A stretch of DNA of 64,000 nt, taken from NCBI GenBank assembly GCA_964571235.1, contig CAZNAI010000004.1:1-64000 (forward strand). Reading direction: 5' to 3'. Below, one piece after another: positions 9,208 to 18,129 of the stretch (within the stretch, counting starts at the first letter, position 1; every line of letters starts with the position of its first letter). The DNA comes from JACRAV01 sp964571235. GTDB taxonomy: Bacteria; Zixibacteria; MSB-5A5; GN15; FEB-12. The notes beneath the pieces were generated by a model. The model saw nothing but the letters and a program-made list of their open reading frames with translations, was not told where the DNA came from and ran no database searches. Both the position numbers and the translations under genes were made by a program.

Positions 9208-10056
9208 ATGTCGCCGCGTGTTCGCCGTATGCTTTTTCTTCCAATAGTCGCGCTCGTTGGTGTCTATCTCTGCATTTGTCTCTATCTCTATTTTTTTCAG
9301 GATCGGTTTCTCTTCTATCCTACTCCTGATATTGCCGTAACTCCCGATCAGGCCGGACTGGTATTCTTTGACCAATTCCTCGAACTACCTGACGGCGAGA
9401 AGGTCCACTCATGGTATGTACCCGGCGACTCATCACAACCGACCGCGCTGTTTCTCCACGGCAACGGCGGCAACATCGGCCACCGGATTGAGCATCTGCA
9501 GTTTCTGCACTCGCTTGGTGTAAGCACGCTGATTATCGACTATCGCGGGTACGGCCACTCAAGTGGCCGGCCGAGCGAGCCAAATATGTACGCCGACGCC
9601 GAGCTTGCGTACAATTGGCTCATCGATGAAAAGAAAGTGCCGGCCCAAAAGCTCTTTTTATTCGGGGAATCAATTGGCGGCGCAGTGGCTATCGATCTGG
9701 CATCACGAAAGAAAGTTGCGGGGCTGACAGTCGAATCGTCGTTTACATCGCTTCGTGACATTGCCCACCATTCATTTCCGCTTGTCCCCACCGGGCTACT
9801 CCTTCGCTCGGATTTCAATTCAACCGCCAAATTGCCGCTTGTTTCTGCCCCGATTTTGATTACCCACTCACCTGACGACGACATTATCCCGTTTGCCTTC
9901 GGGCAACGGCTATACGAGTCGGCCAAACCACCCAAAAAATTTGTCCGGCTGTTCGGCGGCCACAATGACCGGGCTTATCTTTCCGATCCCGTGTACATCC
10001 AATCGATACGTCAGTTTTTCGCCGATCCCTCCTCCGCAAATACCCCCTCCTTATAG
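9208..10056 (+). CDS. Membrane-anchored alpha/beta hydrolase
   Basis: Serine hydrolase of the BEM46-like group, 282 residues. A single N-terminal transmembrane segment (about residues 8-28) anchors a soluble domain that probably faces the periplasm. The oxyanion motif is LFLHGNGGNIG, the nucleophile elbow GESIGG, the acid lies in HSPDDDIIPF and the histidine in FGGHND. The substrate is unknown; relatives act on esters or lipids. It starts 12 bases after guaA, so it is probably the distal end of that operon. Confidence 0.8.
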   Translation: MSPRVRRMLFLPIVALVGVYLCICLYLYFFQDRFLFYPTPDIAVTPDQAGLVFFDQFLELPDGEKVHSWYVPGDSSQPTALFLHGNGGNIGHRIEHLQFLHSLGVSTLIIDYRGYGHSSGRPSEPNMYADAELAYNWLIDEKKVPAQKLFLFGESIGGAVAIDLASRKKVAGLTVESSFTSLRDIAHHSFPLVPTGLLLRSDFNSTAKLPLVSAPILITHSPDDDIIPFAFGQRLYESAKPPKKFVRLFGGHNDRAYLSDPVYIQSIRQFFADPSSANTPSL

Positions 10057-10059
10057 AGG

Positions 10060-10088
10060 TTGACACCCTCGGCGGGGGGGTGTATCAT
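10060..10088 (+). promoter_or_regulatory. Possible sigma-70 promoter before polyprenyl synthase
   Basis: TTGACA at 10060-10065, a 17-base spacer containing a G-tract, then TATCAT at 10083-10088. The -10 overlaps the TTG start assigned to the next gene, so either this promoter is not used for that gene or translation starts further downstream. Confidence 0.4.
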
Positions 10089-11110
10089 TGGGCCGATTTG
10101 GAAAGGTCGGGAATACGGAAAAAGCCACTGTCGACAATGCTCTTTTAGCCGAATTGACCGCCCCCGTGGCGGCCGATCTTGATTCGTTTGATCGTCGCCT
10201 GTCCGACATTCTGCGCGGTGACTCGCCTCTGATCACTTCGATAGCCCGGCATCTCCTCCGCAGTCGCGGAAAACGGATGCGGCCGACATTTCTTTTCTTG
10301 TCTTCCCGCGCCGCTGACAACTATACCGAGCATTCGGTCGATGCCTCCCTCTCGATAGAACTTATCCATACCGCGACACTGCTCCACGACGATGTGGTCG
10401 ACGACGCCGACCTGCGCCGGGGCCAAGAGACGGTCAACGCCAAATGGACCAACTTGATTTCTGTACTCATGGGCGACTATTTGTTTGCCAAGGCGTTTCG
10501 TTTGATGGTTGCTTCCGGCTCGATGGATCTGGTGCAGGCGATTTCATCGGCGACCGAGCGGGTTTCGGTCGGTGAACTTCGCCAGATCGAAGAGACCGGC
10601 AACTATTCGCTTTCTGAGGCCGAATATATCGATATCATCGCCGACAAGACCGCATCCCTGTTTGCTGTCAGTTGCGAAGCAGGTCCGATTCTTTGCAATC
10701 GAGATCAGATCGCCCGCGAGAAAATGGCGACGTTTGGCGAGAAAATCGGTGTGGCGTTTCAAATCACCGACGATTTGTTGGATTTTGTCGGTGATCCGGA
10801 AGTTACCGGCAAAGAGCCGGGGCAGGATGTATTGAACGGCAAAGTAACTCTTCCCATCATCCATTCGCTCCGGCAAGTGAACGAAGCCAGCAACCGCGAA
10901 ATTACCGCCTACTTGAAAAAGGGAACCGATCCTGAATCTTTCCGCAAAGTGTACGACTTCGTGTCGGAAAATGGCGGGATCGAATATGCCTACCGTCGGG
11001 CCGAGGAACTCTCCGAATCAGCACTTGAGTCGGTATCAGCGCTGGGGCATTCGGCCTTTGTCGATTCCCTGACCTCAATGGTGCGCTATACTACCGCGCG
11101 GGCGTCGTAG
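10088..11110 (+). CDS. Polyprenyl diphosphate synthase
   Basis: Trans-prenyltransferase elongating farnesyl or geranylgeranyl diphosphate with IPP, for quinone side chains. The first aspartate-rich motif is LLHDDVVDDADLRRG; the second is FQITDDLLDFVGD. GKRMRP provides the IPP-binding basic residues. At 340 residues it fits long-chain (hepta- to octaprenyl) synthases rather than the shorter FPP synthases. The start is uncertain: TTG 10088 has a G-tract seven bases upstream that could pair with the anti-Shine-Dalgarno, and it matches the expected N-terminal length, but a promoter-like sequence overlaps it. Confidence 0.88.
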   Translation: MGRFGKVGNTEKATVDNALLAELTAPVAADLDSFDRRLSDILRGDSPLITSIARHLLRSRGKRMRPTFLFLSSRAADNYTEHSVDASLSIELIHTATLLHDDVVDDADLRRGQETVNAKWTNLISVLMGDYLFAKAFRLMVASGSMDLVQAISSATERVSVGELRQIEETGNYSLSEAEYIDIIADKTASLFAVSCEAGPILCNRDQIAREKMATFGEKIGVAFQITDDLLDFVGDPEVTGKEPGQDVLNGKVTLPIIHSLRQVNEASNREITAYLKKGTDPESFRKVYDFVSENGGIEYAYRRAEELSESALESVSALGHSAFVDSLTSMVRYTTARAS

Positions 11111-11164
11111 CCGTGTGCGGCCGAATACTGCGTTTTCTCGCTAATCAAATCACCGTCTGCCGCG

Positions 11165-11170
11165 TATAAT
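11165..11170 (+). promoter_or_regulatory. Consensus -10 hexamer seven bases before the VWA gene
   Basis: A perfect TATAAT ends seven bases before the ATG at 11178, so transcription would begin at or next to the start codon. No convincing -35 and no Shine-Dalgarno are seen. This is one of several leaderless-type arrangements in the window. Confidence 0.5.
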
Positions 11171-11177
11171 CATTCAG

Positions 11178-13340
11178 ATGTTTGGCCTTAAAGAAATCAG
11201 CGTAGACTTTCTTACCTCGGTGCCGGTGGTTGTATTCCTGGCCATGGCGGCCTTGCTACTGCTCACGGTCTGGCTCTACCGGTACACCAATCCGCCCCTC
11301 CCCACTTGGATACGGATTGGGTTGGCCGCGCTACGCGCAGTCGCGGTTATCGCCCTCATCCTCGGGCTATTGCAACCGGTGTTGTCGCTCTCCCGCGATG
11401 TTCATCGCGCCAAGCGAATCGCAGTAATCGTTGATAATTCAGCCAGCATGGACAAGATCGAAGCCGGCCGTTCGCGCAAGGACCGTGTGGATTCCTTACT
11501 CTCATCCGCTGGATTTTCGTCGCTCACAGGCGCAACAGATCACAAACAGTGGTACTTTGCAGATAAGTTGAGCGATTCCCGCTCATCCGGCAATCGCGAC
11601 GCTACTGCTATCGGTACTGCCCTGACCGAATTGTCTAAAGAAGAGATGGCCGCTCCATCTGATGCCTGGATACTCCTTTCCGACGGCAACTCCAACGCCG
11701 GACGGAATCCGTCGGCGCTGGGCGGCGAGTTGAAAACGCCGATCTACTCAGTTGATATGGCTGGCGAGACGGGGAATCTTGACCTCTCAATTGCCGATAT
11801 CGAATACAATCCCGTGGTGTTTGTCGGCAAGCCCACTGAGGTAAAGGTCAAATTGGGGTGGCAAGGGGCCGAAGGTCGCAAGGTGCGGCTGGGCATCTAT
11901 CAGGGTTCGCGACTTCTTGATTCCACGACTTTTGCACTGACCCGAGCTGACGGCTTCGCCGATCTCTCGCTCAAATACATCTCCGCCGATCCGGGACAAA
12001 AAATGCTCAGGGTGGCGATTGATACATTGGGCGAAGAATCGACCACCGGCAATAACGAGCGGACAATTGCAGTTAAAGCGCTCAAAAGTCGATTGTCGGT
12101 TCTCATGCTGACCGAGCAACCAGATTACGATCTTGGATTTTTACGGCGTTATTTGTCGCAATCCGACAAGTTCGACATCAAGCTCGTTTCGCTCGGCGAT
12201 CATCCGGGGAATCTCGGCGGCGCCGTACCGTCAACACAAGCCGAGATCAACCGGTACGATTTAATCGTTTTGCATGATGTCCAGCCGACCCGGCTTGAGT
12301 CGCGCTTCCCGATACTCACTTCGTTTATGTCCGAGCATGGCGGCTCCGTTTGGTGGATGATGGGACAGCGCTTTTCTCAGGGGATGTCGCGCGGCGCGAC
12401 AGCGCTTTTGCCATTTTTCCCGGACAAGTCGCGAGCGTTTGACTTTGTGGAGTCCCACGCCGACCCGGTCGAGGCAAATATTCTGCATCCCGCGATGCGA
12501 ATCGCCGATGACCGCACCGCGATCCGTGCCCTATGGGCCGGCCTTCCGCCGTTTCGCACGTTGGTCCGTTGCGACGCCTCCGATCCAAATTCAGTGGTCT
12601 TGGCGACTGTCAGCGGAGGTATTTCGACACGGGTTCCGGCTCTTGGATTCCGGCGTCACGGCCGCGGCAAACTCTTCGCGAGCGCAGTCGGTCCATTCTG
12701 GAGTTGGGGATTTTATAATCTGGGGATTGGCGAGGACGGCGGCGCGTATGGCCGTTTTGTCGACGGTGTTACCAATTGGCTGACGGTGCAGGATGATTTC
12801 GATCCGCTACGTATTGTGCCGCAGAAATCAGTATTCAGCCGGGGTGAACCGGTTGCGTTTGATGCTCTGGCTCTGGACCAGGGGTACCGGCCGATTCCCG
12901 GCGCTAGCGGCAAGATTTCACTCATTCCGGCCGACGGCCGCGATAGCGCTGTTGTCAACTTTGCCGATCGAGGAGAGGGGAAGTTGTTTGCCGAGTTTGC
13001 AAGTATTTCGCCGGGTGAATACACCTACCATGGCCTACTGGAAAACGGCGACCAACGACTACTGGCCCGCGACGGAAAAATCCTGGTTGAGAAGTATTCG
13101 CTCGAAGAGCTCGATCAATCCGGTAACGCCGCCAATCTGATGGCGATTGCGCGTGGTTCGGGCGGCGGGTACTACTCATGGAAAAACTTTGACAAATTGG
13201 TCTCAGCGATCAGCCCCGAGCCGGTTACCGAGTCAATGCAGGCCGAAATCACTTTCTGGGGAAAATCCTGGCTACTATTTGTCTTCTTGGGAGCGCTGGC
13301 AGTGGAATGGGTGCTACGCAAAGCCAATCACTTGCTTTGA
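11178..13340 (+). CDS. Membrane protein with von Willebrand A-like domain
   Basis: A 720-residue protein with two N-terminal transmembrane helices (about residues 15-35 and 47-70), a VWA-like domain beginning IAVIVDNSASMDKI (MIDAS DxSxS), an Ig-like region, a central domain like a glutamine-amidotransferase fold (YDLIVLHDVQPTR, GGSVWWMMG), a second beta-rich region, and a C-terminal transmembrane helix (WLLFVFLGALAVEWVL). This layout resembles large membrane VWA proteins of Bacteroidota and Planctomycetes whose roles are unclear; aerotolerance Bat proteins are more distant. The bulk should lie in the periplasm. It appears to be transcribed alone. Confidence 0.75.
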   Translation: MFGLKEISVDFLTSVPVVVFLAMAALLLLTVWLYRYTNPPLPTWIRIGLAALRAVAVIALILGLLQPVLSLSRDVHRAKRIAVIVDNSASMDKIEAGRSRKDRVDSLLSSAGFSSLTGATDHKQWYFADKLSDSRSSGNRDATAIGTALTELSKEEMAAPSDAWILLSDGNSNAGRNPSALGGELKTPIYSVDMAGETGNLDLSIADIEYNPVVFVGKPTEVKVKLGWQGAEGRKVRLGIYQGSRLLDSTTFALTRADGFADLSLKYISADPGQKMLRVAIDTLGEESTTGNNERTIAVKALKSRLSVLMLTEQPDYDLGFLRRYLSQSDKFDIKLVSLGDHPGNLGGAVPSTQAEINRYDLIVLHDVQPTRLESRFPILTSFMSEHGGSVWWMMGQRFSQGMSRGATALLPFFPDKSRAFDFVESHADPVEANILHPAMRIADDRTAIRALWAGLPPFRTLVRCDASDPNSVVLATVSGGISTRVPALGFRRHGRGKLFASAVGPFWSWGFYNLGIGEDGGAYGRFVDGVTNWLTVQDDFDPLRIVPQKSVFSRGEPVAFDALALDQGYRPIPGASGKISLIPADGRDSAVVNFADRGEGKLFAEFASISPGEYTYHGLLENGDQRLLARDGKILVEKYSLEELDQSGNAANLMAIARGSGGGYYSWKNFDKLVSAISPEPVTESMQAEITFWGKSWLLFVFLGALAVEWVLRKANHLL

Positions 13341-13687
13341 TTGGCAGACAGCCGGGTGTAGGCGTCGACAATCGGCTTTAAGTCGATACTCTCAGCCAGT
13401 TCGATCTTTTCACGGCTCAACTGCTGGGCGGCAGACTGAATCCGTTGTGTCGCTTGGCGCATTGTCTCAAGATATTCAATCTGGCTCGGCGAAAGCCCGT
13501 CTCGATCAATTGATATGATCTCCAGATATCCCAAAAGGGCAGTCAGAGCATTGTTGATTTCGTGATTTAGCGTCAGGCAATGGCCAATATACGGCTTGAT
13601 AGCCTGCCAGGTCTCATAGTCGGTGGCAAGATCAGTGGCCATTTCTCTCTCATTTGATTTTGTCTTCGGCTTATTCAGTGTTGTCAT
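13328..13687 (-). CDS. Stand-alone histidine-kinase DHp (HisKA-like) domain protein
   Basis: A 119-residue protein whose centre, LNHEINNALTALLGYLEII, matches the H-box of histidine kinases (phospho-acceptor His in HEINN), followed by a second helix typical of the dimerisation/phosphotransfer hairpin. There is no ATP-binding HATPase domain, no sensor and no membrane segment. The stop lies 13 bases inside the converging VWA gene. AGGA sits five bases before the ATG at 13687, supporting this start. It could be a phosphotransfer or kinase-inhibitor protein, or a remnant; the intact start region argues for a real gene. Confidence 0.6.
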   Translation of the reverse strand: MTTLNKPKTKSNEREMATDLATDYETWQAIKPYIGHCLTLNHEINNALTALLGYLEIISIDRDGLSPSQIEYLETMRQATQRIQSAAQQLSREKIELAESIDLKPIVDAYTRLSANQSK

Positions 13688-13826
13688 CAGTATCCTGCCT
13701 GTAGACTTATGTTATCGGCAATTCTCTCATTTGGTGGAGCAGGAAGAAACTCGCGCACAAACCGCTTTTCTTGGGCAGTCCGATCCATATATTACGGGCT
13801 GTACCAAAGAAGGAGTAGCAGGACTT

Positions 13827-14966
13827 ATGAAATTAGCGGTAATTGGCGCCGGCCTGATGGGACGGGCGGCGGTTTTTGATTTAGCGCGGGCAAACGATGT
13901 CACTGAAGTTGGCGTTTTCGATATCGATCCGCAACTGGCCAAGTCGGTGGCAGAAAAATATGGCGACGGCAAGGCGGTCAGCGCGGGACTTGACGCCGGC
14001 GATTCAGCGGCTGTAGAAAAAGTCCTGAGCGGATATCAGGCGGCGGTATCGTGTGTCACCTACCGATACAACCCCGGTCTGACACACTCAGCAATCAAAA
14101 CAGGTTGTCACTTGGTTGATCTGGGGGGAAACAACGATACGGTAGCGAGTCAGATGGAAATGAATGCCGAGGCCGAAAAGGCGGGCGTGATCGTAGTCCC
14201 CGACTGCGGACTGGCGCCAGGTATGGTCTCAGTAATGGTGGCCGACGGTCTTTCCAAAGTCGACAAAGCTCATTCGGTGAGAATCCGCGTCGGTGGCTTA
14301 CCTCAATCACCCCGGCCGCCGCTGAATTACCAAATGGTCTTCAGCGCCGAAGGACTCATCAACGAGTACTGGGAGCCGTGTGTAATCCTCGAAGGCGGCC
14401 GCAAAAAGACCGTCAATCCGATGACCGAAATCGAATCGCTCGAATTCGACGGTGTCGGTGCGCTCGAAGCGTTTTATACATCGGGCGGGACTTCGACTCT
14501 TCCCGAAACGTACGCCGGGAAAGTTGATTTTCTCGACTATAAAACAATTCGCTATCCGGGGCACTGCCAGCTTTTCAGAACGATGCTCGAAATCGGTCTC
14601 GCCTCCAGAAAGCAGGTCAGTGTTGCCGGTCAGATGGTCGAGCCGCGAGCGGTTCTCAAGGCTGTGCTCGATCAGAATCTGACTTTTGCTGACCCCGATC
14701 TGGTTTTAGTCCGGGTTTCGATTGAAGGAACAAAAGACGGAAAATCCAAGACGATTACGTACGAGATTCTTGATCGCCAGGATGCCAAGACCGGTCTGAC
14801 CGCCATGATGCGCACGACCGCGTTTCCGGCGGCGATCATCGCCTGGATGGCGGCGGCGGGACAGATCAAAGAGCGTGGTGTTAAGCCGCAAGAAGTCGCG
14901 GTGAGTCCGTCGGTTTTCCTTCCGCTCCTGAAAAAGCGCGGAATTCTGCTGACGATCAAAGAGTAG
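13827..14966 (+). CDS. Saccharopine-dehydrogenase-like oxidoreductase
   Basis: NAD(P)-dependent enzyme of 379 residues. The N-terminal Rossmann motif is VIGAGLMGRAAVFDLA, followed by HLVDLGGNN and VPDCGLAPGM, typical of saccharopine dehydrogenase/homospermidine-type reductases, then the C-terminal catalytic domain (RYPGHCQLFRTM). The precise substrate (lysine, saccharopine or a polyamine intermediate) cannot be assigned. ATG 13827 is chosen because the Rossmann fold begins there and AGGAG lies upstream; the open frame upstream has no homologous look. It converges on the pseudopilin operon with six bases between stops. Confidence 0.82.
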   Translation: MKLAVIGAGLMGRAAVFDLARANDVTEVGVFDIDPQLAKSVAEKYGDGKAVSAGLDAGDSAAVEKVLSGYQAAVSCVTYRYNPGLTHSAIKTGCHLVDLGGNNDTVASQMEMNAEAEKAGVIVVPDCGLAPGMVSVMVADGLSKVDKAHSVRIRVGGLPQSPRPPLNYQMVFSAEGLINEYWEPCVILEGGRKKTVNPMTEIESLEFDGVGALEAFYTSGGTSTLPETYAGKVDFLDYKTIRYPGHCQLFRTMLEIGLASRKQVSVAGQMVEPRAVLKAVLDQNLTFADPDLVLVRVSIEGTKDGKSKTITYEILDRQDAKTGLTAMMRTTAFPAAIIAWMAAAGQIKERGVKPQEVAVSPSVFLPLLKKRGILLTIKE

Positions 14967-14972
14967 AATCGG

Positions 14973-15701
14973 TTAGAATAGATCGGCGGGGAAGGCGACT
15001 TCAAGGCGCGTGGTGCGACCCGGATAGACTGTCACCGGCAGGGTGAGGGTGTCGTCTTCGGGAATCCAGATCGCTTTAAGTACTCTATTACCTATCGGCA
15101 CGCCTGTGATCGTGAATCTTCCGGCCTCGTCAGGATAGATTGTCTTTGTCGTGTTCCCACCCGATCCATTCGGGCAGACCAATACGAGTTTGAGCGAATC
15201 CACATCGTCGCCGCTGGGACGCGACATATTTGCGTCGTAGATGACACCGCTGATGGTATCCGATGTCAACGCTGTGGCCGAGGTCGCGAATAATTTGTCG
15301 ATGTTTGTTCCGGATCCGGTAGACCGAAGGGTCGTCCCAGTGAGCACATAATCAACTCCCCAGGCGTCCTTCTTGAAGTCGGTTGATATTATCCCGCGCT
15401 CGATATACGGCCCCTGCCAGGTCGAATAGCCCCCCGGATTGGTTAAGAGGGCGTCCAGATTGGACGGTATCGCGCCGACATCGCCGACATATCCGAACTC
15501 GCCTCGTGCCCCCAGCGAATAACTCTCAGGATTGCCGACAATCGCAATCGCCAGTTGATCGAGTTCGGTCTTGGTGTGCTCAACCTGCGCGGTGGTAATC
15601 GCTCCACCCATTTTTCGCAAGGCGACGGTCGCCATGATCCCAACTACAAGGATCACAATCACCAGTTCAACAAATGTAAACCCGCGGTTGTTTGGCATCA
15701 A
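14973..15701 (-). CDS. GspG-like pseudopilin with CnaB-like domain (copy 1)
   Basis: Last gene of a four-gene minus-strand operon of paralogues. The 242 residues begin with a type IV prepilin signal: short leader, NRGFTFVEL with cleavage expected after Gly and Glu at position 5, then a hydrophobic helix. Next is a GspG-like globular domain (FGYVGDVGAIPSNLDALL, YSTWQGPYIE, KKDAWG) and a 90-residue beta domain (DSLKLVLVCPNGSGG ... GVPIGNRVLKAIW) resembling CnaB/transthyretin folds. The protein ends shortly after this module. It probably forms part of an extracellular or periplasmic pseudopilus; no assembly ATPase, secretin or prepilin peptidase is in the window. Confidence 0.8.
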   Translation of the reverse strand: MMPNNRGFTFVELVIVILVVGIMATVALRKMGGAITTAQVEHTKTELDQLAIAIVGNPESYSLGARGEFGYVGDVGAIPSNLDALLTNPGGYSTWQGPYIERGIISTDFKKDAWGVDYVLTGTTLRSTGSGTNIDKLFATSATALTSDTISGVIYDANMSRPSGDDVDSLKLVLVCPNGSGGNTTKTIYPDEAGRFTITGVPIGNRVLKAIWIPEDDTLTLPVTVYPGRTTRLEVAFPADLF

Positions 15702-15707
15702 ACTCCC

Positions 15708-16871
15708 TCAGGTGCTCGGAGTTGTGAAGTTGATAACTGTGCCGTCGGAAAGCCTGATCGTGAACGGGACGAGCCTCATCGAGACTTTATTCCCGCCGGC
15801 AGTCTTATTGCGGCGCCGAAAATCGAGCACTTGAAGTTCGACCGAAGCGCCGGCATTGATTGTCATAGGGGACGAAAGTACATAGGTGGCGTTGGACACA
15901 CCACGCGGTGAACCGGCCAAATTGAAAACGGTGGTTGCACCCCACTTGATTGTCTTGTAGTACGCCTGCGGCGCGGTCCAGGCTACTGACATATTGCTGA
16001 TGGCAATGGGTGAACCGCCGGTGTTGGTGATCCAGAAGCTCACGTCCTGATCGCGATTACCTGAGAGCGAATCGGAATTTGAAACATACTGAATAAGCCC
16101 CGACCCCGCCGGAGGCGCATACCACAAATCACGGTCGAATCTGATAACGGCCGACGTCGCCGATTTGGGGGCCACTGCGATTACCCGCGAAATGGTATCC
16201 GACGACGGCGCATAGATCACCTGCAAATCGCGCGTCCCTATCGGGATCGAATCGATTGCAAAATATCCCCCCAAGTCCGGTGTCTTTGTCTTGGTTGTCT
16301 TACTTCCGGAACCATTTGGATAGGTAAGGCGCACGGTGATCGAGTCTTTATACACCGTTCCCGGAGGAGTGCCGTCGATATCAGAGATTGTCCCTCTGAC
16401 AGTATTGTACAGCAGATCAGCAGACGTTGGTGCGATCTGTCGTATCATCGTACCGCCGCCACTTGCTGAACTTACCGCAACCCCACCTGCATATGTATAT
16501 AGGTTTCCCCAGGCATCTCGCTTGTAGTCATCGGTAGTTTGAGTGAAACGATTGGATACGTACGGCCCCTTCCAGGTTGAGTATCCGCCTGGATTGGTGA
16601 AGAGTGCGTCGAGATTAGGCGGCATTGAGCCGACATCTCCGACATACCCAAAATCCGTTCGTGCGCCATTGTCGGTAATGGTTGGATTTCCGGCGATGGC
16701 AAATGCCAGCGATTCCATCTCTTGTTTGGTCGCTTCGAGTTTGGCCGAGTCGTTGAGCCCGGTAAAGGATTTCATCGCTACCGCAACGATTATACCGGTA
16801 ACCATGATAACGACCACTACTTCGATAAGAGTGAATCCACGGTTTTGTCGGATATCTTTCATTAAGCGCAT
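15708..16871 (-). CDS. GspG-like pseudopilin with CnaB-like and C-terminal beta domain (copy 2)
   Basis: Same architecture as its neighbours: prepilin motif NRGFTLIEV, hydrophobic helix, GspG-like domain (FGYVGDVGSMPPNLDALF, YSTWKGPYVS, KRDAWG), then the CnaB-like module (DSITVRLTYPNGSGS ... DSIPIGTRDLQVIY). A further beta-rich domain of about 130 residues follows (FWITNTGGSPIAISNMSVAW) that the shorter copies lack; it looks like an Ig-like adhesive or packing domain. ATG 16871 is chosen, ten bases after the preceding stop; an upstream in-frame start at 16895 would overlap that gene by 14 bases. Confidence 0.78.
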   Translation of the reverse strand: MRLMKDIRQNRGFTLIEVVVVIMVTGIIVAVAMKSFTGLNDSAKLEATKQEMESLAFAIAGNPTITDNGARTDFGYVGDVGSMPPNLDALFTNPGGYSTWKGPYVSNRFTQTTDDYKRDAWGNLYTYAGGVAVSSASGGGTMIRQIAPTSADLLYNTVRGTISDIDGTPPGTVYKDSITVRLTYPNGSGSKTTKTKTPDLGGYFAIDSIPIGTRDLQVIYAPSSDTISRVIAVAPKSATSAVIRFDRDLWYAPPAGSGLIQYVSNSDSLSGNRDQDVSFWITNTGGSPIAISNMSVAWTAPQAYYKTIKWGATTVFNLAGSPRGVSNATYVLSSPMTINAGASVELQVLDFRRRNKTAGGNKVSMRLVPFTIRLSDGTVINFTTPST

Positions 16872-16881
16872 GCGATTTCTC

Positions 16882-18126
16882 TTAGTATTTGACAACTACC
16901 CAAACCTGTGTGAGTCTTGCGCAGAAATTTGAGTTTTGGCCTTTGAATCGGGCGCCGGCCTGAAGATTAGAAACGTCTGTCCAGGACCACAGTCCGCCGG
17001 TGTTGGGATTGGTCGACCAAGTGTACGAGTACTCTGCCCACGAGTTGGTTAGCGCCATCGACGAAGAGTTGTATTCAGTGCCGCCGACATACAATGTCGG
17101 CTCAATATTTCCCTGCGTGTGGTCACGAATCGCGCGGCAGTATACGGTGACCGAGCCAACCTGACATGACGACGCGCTCGGAGCAGACATGGAGTACACA
17201 TCGGTCCGCCAGTTGTTGCTACAGTTGATGATTTGGGTCGAAGCGTCGTCGGCCACAGACTCGTCAACGCATTGCCAGTGACTCACACACCCCGACTGGT
17301 CAGTGTTGTTGGTCAGGGCACCGTCGCCGTCGGGACGCAGAATCATAGAGTCGGTGCCGGTGCATCCCCCTCCGCCGCCACCAATCGCAAAGTAAGGCAT
17401 CGAAAACCTGACTTCCAGTTCGGGGTCACCAAGATGACGAGGGAGAACGGTGTAGTATTTGCGAATCGTATCATTGGCTGGCGAGTAGACAAATCTAAAG
17501 AACCGATTTCCTGCGGGTACCGAGTCAAGCAAGAATGCGCCAGATGATTGCGGGTGATACATGCGAGTTGTTGTCCCGCCCGAGCCATTAGGAATGTCTA
17601 CAAGAATCTGGACGGAGTCAGGGTAAATGCCTCCCGGCACCGAATCGTTTTTATCGCGGATCATCCCGCTGACACTGTTGAGCAGGTAATCCGCCGACGA
17701 ATCAGCAAGCCGTTTGTTGATCGCTGTGCCGTTGCCGGTAGAGCTCACCACCACACCGCCGCTGTAAGTCAGATCACGCCCCCAGGCGTCTTTGCGATAC
17801 GAGGTCGAGTCCTGCGTAATTCCTGTCGAAATATACGGGCCTTTCCATGTTGAGTACCCGGGATTTGCGTAAAGCGCTGAAAGATTTGCGGGGAACGCAC
17901 CGACATCGCCGACATACCCAAAGTCCGACCGAGTGCCGTCGTGCATTTTCTCCGGATCACCCACAATCGCATTGGCAACGGCTTCGAGTTTTCGCTCAGT
18001 CTGGCTTCGGCGGGTATCCTCAACTGCGACGGTCATCGATTGCATCGCCACCGCCGCCATCAGTCCTACGACGACAATGAGAATCAACAGTTCAACAAGC
18101 GAAAAGCCATGATTGGATCGTAACAT
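16882..18126 (-). CDS. GspG-like pseudopilin with CnaB-like and cysteine-containing C-terminal domain (copy 3)
   Basis: 414 residues: prepilin motif NHGFSLVEL, GspG-like domain (FGYVGDVGAFPANLSALY, YSTWKGPYIS, RKDAWG) and CnaB-like module (DSVQILVDIPNGSGGT ... DSVPAGNRFFRFVY). A glycine linker GGGGGGC follows, then a domain of about 160 residues with several cysteines (SGCVSHWQCVDE, IINCSNNW, VTVYCRAIRD) and a beta-rich end (TQVWVVVKY) resembling jelly-roll appendage domains. The cysteines could form disulfides after export. It starts three bases after copy 4 ends and is transcribed with it. Confidence 0.78.
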   Translation of the reverse strand: MLRSNHGFSLVELLILIVVVGLMAAVAMQSMTVAVEDTRRSQTERKLEAVANAIVGDPEKMHDGTRSDFGYVGDVGAFPANLSALYANPGYSTWKGPYISTGITQDSTSYRKDAWGRDLTYSGGVVVSSTGNGTAINKRLADSSADYLLNSVSGMIRDKNDSVPGGIYPDSVQILVDIPNGSGGTTTRMYHPQSSGAFLLDSVPAGNRFFRFVYSPANDTIRKYYTVLPRHLGDPELEVRFSMPYFAIGGGGGGCTGTDSMILRPDGDGALTNNTDQSGCVSHWQCVDESVADDASTQIINCSNNWRTDVYSMSAPSASSCQVGSVTVYCRAIRDHTQGNIEPTLYVGGTEYNSSSMALTNSWAEYSYTWSTNPNTGGLWSWTDVSNLQAGARFKGQNSNFCARLTQVWVVVKY

Positions 18127-18129
18127 CGC

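Noticed and set aside
13623..13826. Upstream extension of the saccharopine-dehydrogenase-like frame
   Set aside because: The Rossmann motif and ribosome binding site place the start at 13827; the extension is antisense to the DHp-domain gene.
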